DNA of 22,588 nt from a virus: IMG/VR virus record IMGVR_UViG_3300009082_000063, positions 1 through 22,588 of that record. The stretch is one strand, 5' to 3'. A program made the position numbers and the translations under genes. The notes under the pieces are model-generated. The model was given only the letters and a program-made list of their open reading frames with translations, did not search any database and had not been told where the DNA came from. Numbering within the stretch: position 1 is the stretch's first letter; each line of letters opens with the position of its first letter. This document shows positions 13,894 through 20,979 of this stretch, piece by piece.

Positions 13894-15537
13894 ATGACGA
13901 CCCAACCCCAACTGCTTCGAGACACGATGTTCATCAACTTTTCGTTGGTGGAGTCGGGTGATGGGAAGAAGGTCAAGGCCCGAGGCGAGTTCGCCAAGGC
14001 TGACATCGCCACCGAGAACGGTCGTGTGTATCCGCGACCCATTTGGGAGAGGGAGATCAACCGGCTGACCCAGGCCATGACGGAGCGCAAGGTCTTGGGA
14101 GAGCTGGATCACCCAGCAGACGGCAAGACTCTCCTCTCTCGTGCCTCACATCTGCTAACCGGACTGGAACTGCGGGATGACGGTGTCCTCATCGGGGAGG
14201 CCGAGGCTCTCGATACTCAGAAGGGCAAGGATCTCCAAGCCCTGTTGAAGAGCGGGGCCAAGATCGGTGTCAGCTCGCGAGGCTTTGGCTCGACGAAGGC
14301 GGACAGCAAAGGCAAGGAAGTTGTCCAAGAGGACTACCGGCTCGCCACGTTCGACTTCGTCGCTGACCCAGCTGACAGCACCGCCTACCCCGAACCTTTC
14401 GTTGAGTCGAAGGAGCACGGCATGGACCTCAAGGATCAGAAGCAGCTCGATGAAGAAGTCGAGACCCGCGTGCAAGAGCGTCTTCAAGAGGAAGTCGCTG
14501 TCAAGGTACAGAGCGCCGTGCAAGAACGGGAAGCGCAGCTTCGAGAGGAGTTCAGCGGCAAACTTCCCGACATGATGGGGAAGCTCAAGAGCGACTTGCG
14601 AGAAGAGGTGCGGGGTGAGCTGCTTTCTGATCCCTCAGTGGCAGGCGCACGCACCGTGCTCGAATCTGTGAAGAATCTTCTTCGCCCCTACGTCATCCCG
14701 GCCGACGTCGAAGTAGTAGTTCGGCAGAAGGAGACGGAGATCAAGCGTTTGAAGGAGCAAGTCGCCGAACGCGACCTTCAGCTCAGGGGTCTGGAGGAGG
14801 AGATGGAGAAGCTCGCCAAGGTCGCCAAGGAAGCTGGCTACAAGTACTTCTTGGAGAAGACAATTGGCAAGGATCCGGAAGCGGACCTCATCCGAAATCT
14901 CATCGGAGATGTGGGCTTGTTCGAGTCGGCTGATAGCCTCAAGGAGCGTCTCGGTTCGGTGAAGACGCAGCTCCGTGAGCGTCGGGAAGCCGCCGAGGCT
15001 GCTGAGAAGCAGCTTCAAGAGGACAAGCAGGCCCGTGAATCCGCTGAGGCTGCCCGTGTGAGAGTCCTTGAGGAAGAGCGAGAGCAGCTGCTTGCAGCCG
15101 AGCGCGAGCGCGCAGAACTCTCCCGCAAGGCACAGCTCGAAGACTTGGAGCAGATGAAGGCGGATAACCGCCAGCTGCTCGAAGCGGTGGAGAAGGCTCT
15201 GGAAGCCAACAAGGCGCAGGCACTCATGCTCTACGCCGAACGACAGTTGACAGGCAACCAGAACATTGTCAAGATTCGAAAGATTCTGGAAGCAACCGAC
15301 TTGTCGGACCAGGATCAGGTCGACGAGATCATCAGTGAGAACTCGTCTGCCCCCGCTGCTGCGACGGACATCGACGCAGTTCGGGAGCGCGTTCGCAGCA
15401 TGTCCAAGGGACGCGGGTACAATGCTCGCGAGGAAGAGCGTGGGGACAACCGTCCTTCGCCCAAGCCGATCACCGAGGACTACAACGGGCTTGGGATTTC
15501 CGTCGAGCACTTGCAGCGGATGTCCGGTATCAGCTGA
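13894..15537 (+). CDS. Prohead protease fused to scaffold protein
   Basis: ATG 13894 is preferred; GTG 13879 is an in-frame alternative with a poorer ribosome site. Residues about 1-170 are a T4 gp21-type prohead protease. ENGRVYPRPIWEREI is followed by GELDHP with catalytic H73, and IGVSSRGFG with catalytic serine at 127 or 128, in the order and context of T4 gp21. From about 177 to the end (547 aa in total) the protein is highly charged and helical, with long coiled-coil stretches (EEEREQLLAAERERAELSR), which is the composition of a scaffold or core protein such as gp22. T4 keeps these as separate genes; here they are one polypeptide. The scaffold shapes the shell and the protease then clears it. 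The capsid gene follows after 52 bases. An internal start is annotated separately. Confidence 0.9.
   Translation: MTTQPQLLRDTMFINFSLVESGDGKKVKARGEFAKADIATENGRVYPRPIWEREINRLTQAMTERKVLGELDHPADGKTLLSRASHLLTGLELRDDGVLIGEAEALDTQKGKDLQALLKSGAKIGVSSRGFGSTKADSKGKEVVQEDYRLATFDFVADPADSTAYPEPFVESKEHGMDLKDQKQLDEEVETRVQERLQEEVAVKVQSAVQEREAQLREEFSGKLPDMMGKLKSDLREEVRGELLSDPSVAGARTVLESVKNLLRPYVIPADVEVVVRQKETEIKRLKEQVAERDLQLRGLEEEMEKLAKVAKEAGYKYFLEKTIGKDPEADLIRNLIGDVGLFESADSLKERLGSVKTQLRERREAAEAAEKQLQEDKQARESAEAARVRVLEEEREQLLAAERERAELSRKAQLEDLEQMKADNRQLLEAVEKALEANKAQALMLYAERQLTGNQNIVKIRKILEATDLSDQDQVDEIISENSSAPAAATDIDAVRERVRSMSKGRGYNAREEERGDNRPSPKPITEDYNGLGISVEHLQRMSGIS
14422..15537 (+). CDS. Predicted nested scaffold protein from internal in-frame start, 371 aa
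   Basis: Within the protease-scaffold gene, AAGGAG (14410-14415) lies 6 bases before an in-frame ATG at 14422. This is the junction where the compact protease domain ends and the charged coiled-coil part begins (MDLKDQKQLDEEVETRVQER). Translation from here would give free scaffold of 371 residues sharing its C-terminus with the fusion. The same arrangement is known for lambda C/Nu3 and herpesvirus UL26/UL26.5, where free scaffold exceeds the protease fusion. The ribosome site, frame and boundary are seen directly. Actual use of the start is inferred. Confidence 0.55.
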   Translation: MDLKDQKQLDEEVETRVQERLQEEVAVKVQSAVQEREAQLREEFSGKLPDMMGKLKSDLREEVRGELLSDPSVAGARTVLESVKNLLRPYVIPADVEVVVRQKETEIKRLKEQVAERDLQLRGLEEEMEKLAKVAKEAGYKYFLEKTIGKDPEADLIRNLIGDVGLFESADSLKERLGSVKTQLRERREAAEAAEKQLQEDKQARESAEAARVRVLEEEREQLLAAERERAELSRKAQLEDLEQMKADNRQLLEAVEKALEANKAQALMLYAERQLTGNQNIVKIRKILEATDLSDQDQVDEIISENSSAPAAATDIDAVRERVRSMSKGRGYNAREEERGDNRPSPKPITEDYNGLGISVEHLQRMSGIS

Positions 15538-15589
15538 GTTGGACGCAAGATAGGCACACTACTTCGCGAGAGGTTTAGGAGGAAACGAC

Positions 15590-17119
15590 ATGGCACCTGA
15601 CACCCGTCAACTGGTCGAAGACGGCTCGGCGATCCGCACCATCTTGGACGAGAGCTACGTTGCAGCCCTCGATCGAAAATGGGGCCAGCTGCTCGAAGGT
15701 CTCGATCAACGCACCCCGAGGGAGCGACATACCCGAGCAGTCACCGCGATGCTGATGGAGAATCAGGCGTTGCACCTTCGGGGACTGAGTGAGGAAACCC
15801 GCGCGATCAACGTGGGCAGCTTCACGAAGTTCATCTTCCCGATTCTGCGCCGCGTGTTCCCCAACCTCATTGCGAACGAGATCGTATCGGTCCAGCCGAT
15901 GACTGGCCCCGTGGGCGCGGTCTTCTACATGGACTACGTCTACAGCACCACGAAGGGTGCTACGACGGCTGGGAACGTCTTCCCGAAGGACTTCGACAAG
16001 GACTACACGTCCGAGTACGTCAACGGCGAAATCCTCGCCACTGGCGACGGTGTGAACTACGGTGGCGGTGGCGCGGTTACCAAGCTGAACGCAAACCTCG
16101 CCTTCACTCCGGTACGTCCACTTGACACAAGTCGTGGGTTTGCGTGCGTCATCAAGGAGCTGAATGCCACAACCGGTGCGGACGTCCAGGTGGCGACCGA
16201 CAACGGAACAGGTGGCTTCACATTCAGTCCTGCAGGCGCGAATGCCGGTGGTTCGATCAACTACGCCAACGGCAGCATCTACGCGTTCAAGTTCCAGAAC
16301 GTGCCTGCGCTGAGCAACCCCATCAAGTGCTACTACTTCTACGATGGGGAGTTGAACACCAAGGTTCCGACGATGTCCCTCGACGTCAAGAAGAAGCTCA
16401 TCGAAGCGGTTCCGCGCCGCATCAAGAGCCTCTGGTCGAGCGAGGCGGCGGAAGACCTTCGGCACCTTCACGGCGTCGAAGCCGAGACCGAGATGGTCAC
16501 GGCTGTGGCGCAGGAGATCGGGCTGGAGATCGACCGTGACGTCATCCAAGAGCTGTTCCAGTCGTCCACCACGACTTCGGCCACGTGGGACCGTGTCCCG
16601 CCTGGCGGCATCAGCGAGTTGGATCACCTTCGATCCCTCATCACGGTTCTGAGCACGGTCTCGAACCTCATCCACAAGAAGACCCTTCGTGCGCCCGCCA
16701 ATTTCCTCGTGACGAGCCCCGAGGTGTCCGCACTTCTGTCGCAGATGACGACGCACGGCGACTACCGCCCGATTTGGGTCACGGACCCGAATGGTGGTGG
16801 GATGACCGGTGGCCCCGTCGACATGCCGCGTCCGATGTCGCAGCACGGGCAGTTCGGCATCTACAAGGCCGGAACGCTGATGAACAAGTGGGTCATCTAC
16901 GAGGATCCATTCTTCACCCGCGACTACATCATGCTGGGTCTGCGTGGCTCCACGTACCTCGACAGCGGGTACGCATGGGCTCCGTACATCCCGCTTCAGG
17001 TCACCGCGACCTTCCTCGATCCCTCCGACTTCAGCTTCCGTCAGGGGCTGAGGACCCGGTACGGGAAGTCCATGCTCCGTCCCGAGTTTTACGGGCAAGT
17101 TCGAGTCTTGAATCTGTGA
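15590..17119 (+). CDS. Major capsid protein (T4 gp23-like)
   Basis: ATG 15590 follows AGGAGG with 7-base spacing, one of the strongest ribosome sites here, as expected for an abundant product. The 509-residue protein carries the gp23 signature region: FTKFIFPILRRVFPNLIAN, then EIVSVQPMTGPVGAVFYMDY. It has a middle domain rich in Gly/Asn/Thr, a helix EDLRHLHGVEAETEMV, and a C-terminal part with GLRGSTYLDSGYAWAPYIPL. The protein forms the hexamers of the head shell and has the HK97 fold. The N-terminal roughly 68 residues before LSE look like a removable propeptide; L66-S67-E68 fits the T4 protease cleavage rule (Leu/Ile-x-Glu). It follows the protease-scaffold gene, as in T4-type head operons. 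Confidence 0.92.
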   Translation: MAPDTRQLVEDGSAIRTILDESYVAALDRKWGQLLEGLDQRTPRERHTRAVTAMLMENQALHLRGLSEETRAINVGSFTKFIFPILRRVFPNLIANEIVSVQPMTGPVGAVFYMDYVYSTTKGATTAGNVFPKDFDKDYTSEYVNGEILATGDGVNYGGGGAVTKLNANLAFTPVRPLDTSRGFACVIKELNATTGADVQVATDNGTGGFTFSPAGANAGGSINYANGSIYAFKFQNVPALSNPIKCYYFYDGELNTKVPTMSLDVKKKLIEAVPRRIKSLWSSEAAEDLRHLHGVEAETEMVTAVAQEIGLEIDRDVIQELFQSSTTTSATWDRVPPGGISELDHLRSLITVLSTVSNLIHKKTLRAPANFLVTSPEVSALLSQMTTHGDYRPIWVTDPNGGGMTGGPVDMPRPMSQHGQFGIYKAGTLMNKWVIYEDPFFTRDYIMLGLRGSTYLDSGYAWAPYIPLQVTATFLDPSDFSFRQGLRTRYGKSMLRPEFYGQVRVLNL

Positions 17120-17228
17120 GGTTCTTGGACTTGACGTGAAATTCAGCGAGTAGTGTGCTGCGAGGAGCCTTCACCTGGTGGTGGGGGCTTCGTCGCGTTT
17201 GAGGTGGGGCTGTGTTAGGATACTCGGC

Positions 17229-17432
17229 ATGACCAGGCTGAAGAGCGTGCTCGACGAGTTGGAGATGCTGGACCGCGAGGCGGACGCCATCGCGTTGGTC
17301 GAAGTACGCGAGGCTCCGCAAACAGAAGACCTGGATACCGTGCTCGCACAGGCAATCGCCGACGCCAAGCGCGCGACGGTCGGATTGGAGCGGGCAGCCG
17401 CGATCCTACAGGAGCGAGCAAAACATGGCTAG
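17229..17432 (+). CDS. Small helical hypothetical protein, 67 aa
   Basis: ATG 17229 is preceded by TTAGGA at 7-base spacing; upstream in-frame codons back to 17178 have no ribosome site. The product is almost entirely helical and acidic, with two probable helices (VLDELEMLDREADAIALVEV and AIADAKRATVGLERAAAILQ) around a short Thr/Glu/Asp turn. No family is recognised. It follows a 109-base spacer after the capsid gene and overlaps the next gene by 8 bases, suggesting the start of a head-tail operon segment. Confidence 0.65.
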   Translation: MTRLKSVLDELEMLDREADAIALVEVREAPQTEDLDTVLAQAIADAKRATVGLERAAAILQERAKHG

Positions 17433-17751
17433 TTTCAAGGCAAATCTAGAATCTGGTTCGGTGTTCCTGCCGGGGCACGGGCGAGTTCGGCCGGGGGAGA
17501 TTCTCATGGGCGAGCAGTGGAGGAAGTTTGCTCCAGGTCTCTTGGTGGAGGTTCCAGATCCTCCTACAGAGCTGCCGATGGAAGTCCACATGACTCCGAA
17601 GCGAGTTTCGCTCGAAGCGCCCAAGCCGCTCGAAGAGGCTCCTCTGGAGGCGCGTGAGGCTCCGACGTCTCCGAGTATGCGGCCACTTGTGGAGGAGAAA
17701 CCGGCTGATGGGGCTCCGAAGCCGCAGAAGCTGGTTCGTCGGAAGCGCTGA
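17425..17751 (+). CDS. Hypothetical protein with Pro/Glu-rich tail, 108 aa
   Basis: ATG 17425 overlaps the previous gene by 8 bases, and AGGAGC lies about 10 bases upstream. The N-terminal roughly 50 residues look folded (SGSVFLPGHGRVRPGEILMG, then WRKFAPGLLVEV). The rest is a low-complexity Pro/Glu/Ala tail ending in basic LVRRKR. The fold of the first part resembles short beta-barrel-like structural proteins, but no family can be named. It shares an ordered start, Pro/acidic low-complexity tail and basic end with the protein at 21743-22198, which suggests related architecture. A minor virion role is inferred from location. Confidence 0.68.
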   Translation: MASFKANLESGSVFLPGHGRVRPGEILMGEQWRKFAPGLLVEVPDPPTELPMEVHMTPKRVSLEAPKPLEEAPLEAREAPTSPSMRPLVEEKPADGAPKPQKLVRRKR

Positions 17752-17759
17752 GGTAGGCT

Positions 17760-18488
17760 ATGCCGCGTCCCTTGATGAATGAAGAGGAGATGGGTCAGTG
17801 GATTCTACGCCACCTAGGCGCACCCTTCTGGAAGGTCGAGTTGACTTGCGAAGGCTTGGCTGACTGCATTGAGGATGCGAGAAGGTGGTTCGCTGCGAAG
17901 AAGGGTAAGCAGAAGATCCTCATTGTAAGCATTGCGTCGGGACAGACGGAGTACGCTCTGCCAGACGAGGTCGAGCTTGTGATCGATGTTGCCGATGACA
18001 GGCGTATGGGCATGTGGCCGAACCTGTCCTTCGCGTTTGGCTGGGATCAGATCGTGGTTGGTCGCGATTACTCCTTCGATTCCAACCAGTGGTTCGTGAG
18101 TGAGCTGGTGCAGCGCATGCAGTACTTACAGACAAGTGAGCGTGTGCTTGATGCCCAGTTCGAGTGGCAGCAAGACGATCGCAGTCTGCTCATTCTCAAC
18201 CCGTCGCCTTCGTCCACCAAGCTGGCTATCATCTACAAGAGCAACGAAGTGATCTTGGAGCAGCTCGGAGAGAGAGATCACGATTTGGTGAAACGCTTTG
18301 CGCTGATGCGCTCGAAGTACATGGTCGGGCGTGTGCGCTCGAAGTACCAAGGGGGCTTTACAGGGGCAGGGGGACAGAGTGTTGACTTGGATGGGCAGGC
18401 GCTTCTTGAAGAGGCGCGGTCAGAGGAAGAGAAGCTCCAAGAAGAGATCGGCTTGGCTGGATTTCCCATGATGTTTCAGACGGGATAG
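17760..18488 (+). CDS. Neck / head-completion protein, T4 gp13-like (tentative)
   Basis: ATG 17760 starts 9 bases after the previous stop. The 242-residue protein opens with MGQWILRHLGAPFWKVELT and CEGLADCIEDARRWF, the pattern (R-LGAP-x-x-x-V-x-x-T, then a D-x-I-x-x-A helix) found at the N-terminus of T4-type gp13 neck proteins. It continues with a strand YALPDEVELVIDV and ends in a charged helix. In T4, gp13 sits below the portal to close the filled head. Position after the capsid gene and before the sheath agrees. The motif resemblance is seen in the sequence; the specific gp13 call is moderately sure. Confidence 0.62.
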   Translation: MPRPLMNEEEMGQWILRHLGAPFWKVELTCEGLADCIEDARRWFAAKKGKQKILIVSIASGQTEYALPDEVELVIDVADDRRMGMWPNLSFAFGWDQIVVGRDYSFDSNQWFVSELVQRMQYLQTSERVLDAQFEWQQDDRSLLILNPSPSSTKLAIIYKSNEVILEQLGERDHDLVKRFALMRSKYMVGRVRSKYQGGFTGAGGQSVDLDGQALLEEARSEEEKLQEEIGLAGFPMMFQTG

Positions 18489-18491
18489 ATC

Positions 18492-19070
18492 ATGGCGGAC
18501 GATTGCAAGAAGAAGGTCGAGTGCATCAAAGGGATGCCTCCGTACGGTTGCATGCCGTGTGGGGAGTTCAAGCTCGACAGCACAGAGTCCTACATGTTCG
18601 ATGTTGTAGCGCAAGAGCACACCAACGCGGTGGCAGTCGAAGTGATGCTCTACCCTCTTAGCCGCAAGAAGAGCACGATCGATCCGTTGTACGGAGAAGC
18701 AGTTACATACGCATTTGACGGTCCCTTCAGGGTGGTCGGGTTCATCGATAAGCCGCAAGTCTCCACCGAAGTGCGTGAGGGTGGGTTCCGGCAGACCTTC
18801 CCGGCAACCATCACGATCCCTCGACTCAACTTGGAGGAGATTGGTGCGCCTGTGCCTCGTGAGTCGGATGTTCTAGGCTTCTGGGAGATTCCGTATTGGC
18901 TGAACGATGGAGTGACGAACAAGGCGTCTACGATCAAGCGCTACTTTTTCAATGTGACCAACGTAGAAGAAGATGGATTCGTCTTCGATGGTCCGCATTT
19001 CACTCAGTTCAAGCTCTCGTTGGCTAGAAACAGCGAGTTCGTTCCGGAGCGAAGGGTAGCCAACCGATGA
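18492..19070 (+). CDS. Probable neck protein, T4 gp14-like position, 192 aa
   Basis: ATG 18492 lies 3 bases after the upstream stop. The protein is mainly beta-strand in character: DPLYGEAVTYAFDGPFRVVG, then an SDVLGFWEIPY turn, then strands ending in FKLSLARNSEF. The LYGE motif and the later strand-rich body resemble neck proteins encoded after gp13 in T4-type phages, but the match is weak. The first 23 residues contain four cysteines (C5, C11, C20, C23) and could hold a metal. It overlaps the next gene by 4 bases (ATGA). The main alternative is a head-tail adaptor of another type. Confidence 0.5.
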   Translation: MADDCKKKVECIKGMPPYGCMPCGEFKLDSTESYMFDVVAQEHTNAVAVEVMLYPLSRKKSTIDPLYGEAVTYAFDGPFRVVGFIDKPQVSTEVREGGFRQTFPATITIPRLNLEEIGAPVPRESDVLGFWEIPYWLNDGVTNKASTIKRYFFNVTNVEEDGFVFDGPHFTQFKLSLARNSEFVPERRVANR

Positions 19071-19291
19071 ATCGTTCGAGGATGAGGGAGCTGGCAGAAG
19101 CGTATGGTGATGATCCGATCACGGTCATCCAGAACGGGATGCTCGGCGTGGCTCGCAAGCGCAAGCTGAACAAGGTGAAGGACAAGGCTGCGAAGTTGTA
19201 CAAGGTGACGCAGCTGGTGACGGCGTGGGAGGCTGCGCTGGTTGGTAAGAAGGCCGAAGTCGTCGCCTACCTGATGAACAAACTGGATTGA
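19067..19291 (+). CDS. Small basic hypothetical protein, 74 aa
   Basis: ATG 19067 overlaps the previous stop as ATGA. The 74-residue product is helical, with a central Lys/Arg-rich stretch (ARKRKLNKVKDKAAKLYK) and a C-terminal helix (AEVVAYLMNKLD). No motif is recognised. It is tightly coupled to the flanking neck-region genes and might be a small virion or assembly factor. Confidence 0.65.
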   Translation: MNRSRMRELAEAYGDDPITVIQNGMLGVARKRKLNKVKDKAAKLYKVTQLVTAWEAALVGKKAEVVAYLMNKLD

Positions 19292-19293
19292 TC

Positions 19294-19782
19294 ATGGATG
19301 AGAAACGAGTCGAAGCGGAGATCCGTCGTGGGTTGTCCATCGTCTGCGCGACGTGCCGGAAGTACTGGCGAGGCAAGGACTTGGGACTTAGAGGATGTGG
19401 CCTTATTGACTGTTTCGGGCCGATCAAAGGGGGTAGTTTCGAGCAGTACGATGGGGATCTTCCGGATCTGATTCGCTGGTGCTTCGTGTGTGGTCTAGAT
19501 TCGTTCTACGCGCTGCAAACAGAGCACAGCGAACGTCGCATCGGTGTGTGCAAAGCTCACCTATCTCACCTACACGAGCTGATTCCAAAGGATGGGGTTG
19601 TTCAGGAAGGTCAGATGTTCGCGGCTCGCAATGGCAGCATGGTGCGAGTTTCTCGCCTTGTGCAGCGACCTAAGACCTTGTTCGAGACCATGATTGATCA
19701 AGAGAAAGAGTGGCAAGCCGAAGACGAGAGGCTCGCCAAGGAGCTGGGCGTTGATCCGGATAACCCCGTTCAAGGCAAATAA
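19294..19782 (+). CDS. Double zinc-site protein in the neck region, 162 aa
   Basis: ATG 19294 follows the previous stop by 2 bases; TTG 19288, overlapping that stop, is an alternative that adds two residues. Eight possible zinc ligands form two sets: C18-x2-C21 with C35-x4-C40, and C63-x2-C66 with C86-x2-H89. The remainder is helical and acidic (QEKEWQAEDERLAKELG). Baseplate or neck proteins can use structural zinc, but I do not recognise a family, and a regulatory protein is also possible. The end overlaps the next gene by 32 bases. Confidence 0.72.
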   Translation: MDEKRVEAEIRRGLSIVCATCRKYWRGKDLGLRGCGLIDCFGPIKGGSFEQYDGDLPDLIRWCFVCGLDSFYALQTEHSERRIGVCKAHLSHLHELIPKDGVVQEGQMFAARNGSMVRVSRLVQRPKTLFETMIDQEKEWQAEDERLAKELGVDPDNPVQGK

Positions 19783-20536
19783 AGCCGCCATCAAGTTCTT
19801 TCGTACCTTGGACAAGCGCTTCAAGGTTCTCGGTCGGACCTTGGCTTACGAGAGCGCTCGGTTCGTCTTGGACGAGGTCTATCGCCGCTTGCCTGCGGGC
19901 GACTATCGAGAGTCCTTGGAAGTGGTGAGCGTTGGAGACGGTGTGTTCGCTGTGACGGCGAAGAACAAGGCCAAGAGGCTCTCTGAGATCGACTCCCAAG
20001 CTACTGCCTTGTACGTGCGCCCGAAGTCCCGCCGGGTGCTTCGCCTGCATCCGGAGGTTGGTGTTCTGGAGCAGCATAGTCCTTGGACGATGGACACCCT
20101 TCCCTTCTTCCCCAGCCGACGCCACGCGATCGTAGTATCCAGAAATGTTCGTAGATCAGAGCTGGAGCATATCGTAGAGGATCGGAAGAAAGACAGAGCT
20201 ATGTGGAAATCAGAGTTGGAGAGGCTCGGTGTTCGGCCCAAGGTGAAGCTGGAGATTCCACCGAAGGCGCGCGTCCTGCCGGACGTGGCTTTTGAAGCTC
20301 TCCGGATCGAGTTCGGCTTGGCTGGCAAGGATAGCCGCGCTCACTGGCGTCCCGCGCTTCGAGCGTTGGCAAGCCAGGGGATTCCGCGTATGCTATCTGT
20401 TCGAAGTCCTGTCATGGAGCCCGTGGCTTCTTTCCGGTACTCGGTGGGTTTGCTCCCCGTAGATGGATCCATCACGCAGAGTGACGCAGCCAAGTTCACC
20501 GCGTTCCAGAAACGCCTAAAAGTGAAGTTCTCGTAG
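19751..20536 (+). CDS. Hypothetical structural protein, possible tail-completion type, 261 aa
   Basis: The frame is open from TTG 19694, but TTG 19751 has AAGGAG (19738-19743) at 7-base spacing and was taken as the start; no ATG or GTG fits. The N-terminus has FRTLDKRFKVLGRTLAYESA, then VYRRLPAGDYRESLEVV and strands. This helix followed by R-x-P-x-G-x-x-R-x-S-(L/I) is the shape of HK97 gp10-like tail-completion proteins, though similarity is slight. A second half carries PPKARVLPDVAFEALRIEFG and an Arg-rich helix. It lies among neck and tail genes, so virion assembly is likely. Unusual TTG initiation implies low or coupled expression. Confidence 0.65.
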   Translation: MIRITPFKANKAAIKFFRTLDKRFKVLGRTLAYESARFVLDEVYRRLPAGDYRESLEVVSVGDGVFAVTAKNKAKRLSEIDSQATALYVRPKSRRVLRLHPEVGVLEQHSPWTMDTLPFFPSRRHAIVVSRNVRRSELEHIVEDRKKDRAMWKSELERLGVRPKVKLEIPPKARVLPDVAFEALRIEFGLAGKDSRAHWRPALRALASQGIPRMLSVRSPVMEPVASFRYSVGLLPVDGSITQSDAAKFTAFQKRLKVKFS

Positions 20537-20547
20537 CGGAGGATGCA

Positions 20548-20979
20548 ATGAACCGACAGATCAATGAGCTGCTCGAAAGCATTCGAGACGAGCTGGTAGA
20601 GGGTAGCCAAGAGATCGGCAATGGGAAGACTCCTCCCAAGGGTTCCATGCCTAAAGGCGGCGGTACTACGCCTAACAAGGGTGTAGGTAACCGGCAGGAG
20701 GTTGACTCGCCAGAGAACACATCTGATGCGGACGATGCGATGAGCAAGTACATCTCTGGACTCGTGGACGCGCTCATCGAACGCTACGACATCAACGATG
20801 ATGACGCGCTCATGTTCATCACTGGCATGGCTGAGGTTTTCAAGGACAGCGGGATGCTGCCCCCTATTCCGGCTGACAGTGACCCCGAAGTTCTCAAGGC
20901 CGAGTGGCTCGGTGCTGCGCAGGTCAACGGCTTCTCTACTGAGGTCATGCAGGCGGCAGACGAGATCGCCGAAGACTGA
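20548..20979 (+). CDS. Acidic hypothetical protein with Gly/Pro/Lys linker, 143 aa
   Basis: ATG 20548 follows CGGAGG a few bases upstream. Residues 1-25 are a helix (NRQINELLESIRDELVEGSQ). Residues about 26-50 are a flexible Gly/Pro/Lys-rich linker (KTPPKGSMPKGGGTTPNKG). The rest is an acidic helical domain (YISGLVDALIERYDINDDDA and further). No family is recognised. It overlaps the next gene by 1 base (TGATG). A small structural or chaperone role in head-tail joining is suggested only by place. Confidence 0.68.
   Translation: MNRQINELLESIRDELVEGSQEIGNGKTPPKGSMPKGGGTTPNKGVGNRQEVDSPENTSDADDAMSKYISGLVDALIERYDINDDDALMFITGMAEVFKDSGMLPPIPADSDPEVLKAEWLGAAQVNGFSTEVMQAADEIAED

Noticed and set aside
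16115-16135. TTGACA inside the capsid gene (near ACTTGACACAAGT) as a promoter or operator
   Set aside because: It lies in a solid coding region without a -10 box; the partial inverted repeat is short and likely chance.
15575-17098. A 507-codon open frame on the minus strand opposite the major capsid gene
   Set aside because: It mirrors the capsid gene in a codon-phased antisense frame, is Arg/Val/Asp-rich with no motif, and has no ribosome site. It is an effect of codon bias.
17131-17159. TTGACG after the capsid gene as a promoter
   Set aside because: No acceptable -10 box lies at 16-18 bases; TGTGCT at 17-base spacing is a poor match.
17165-17190. Weak hairpin (GAGCC/GGCTT) after the major capsid gene as a terminator
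   Set aside because: The stem is five pairs with a wobble, the loop is large and no T-run follows, so a terminator cannot be supported.
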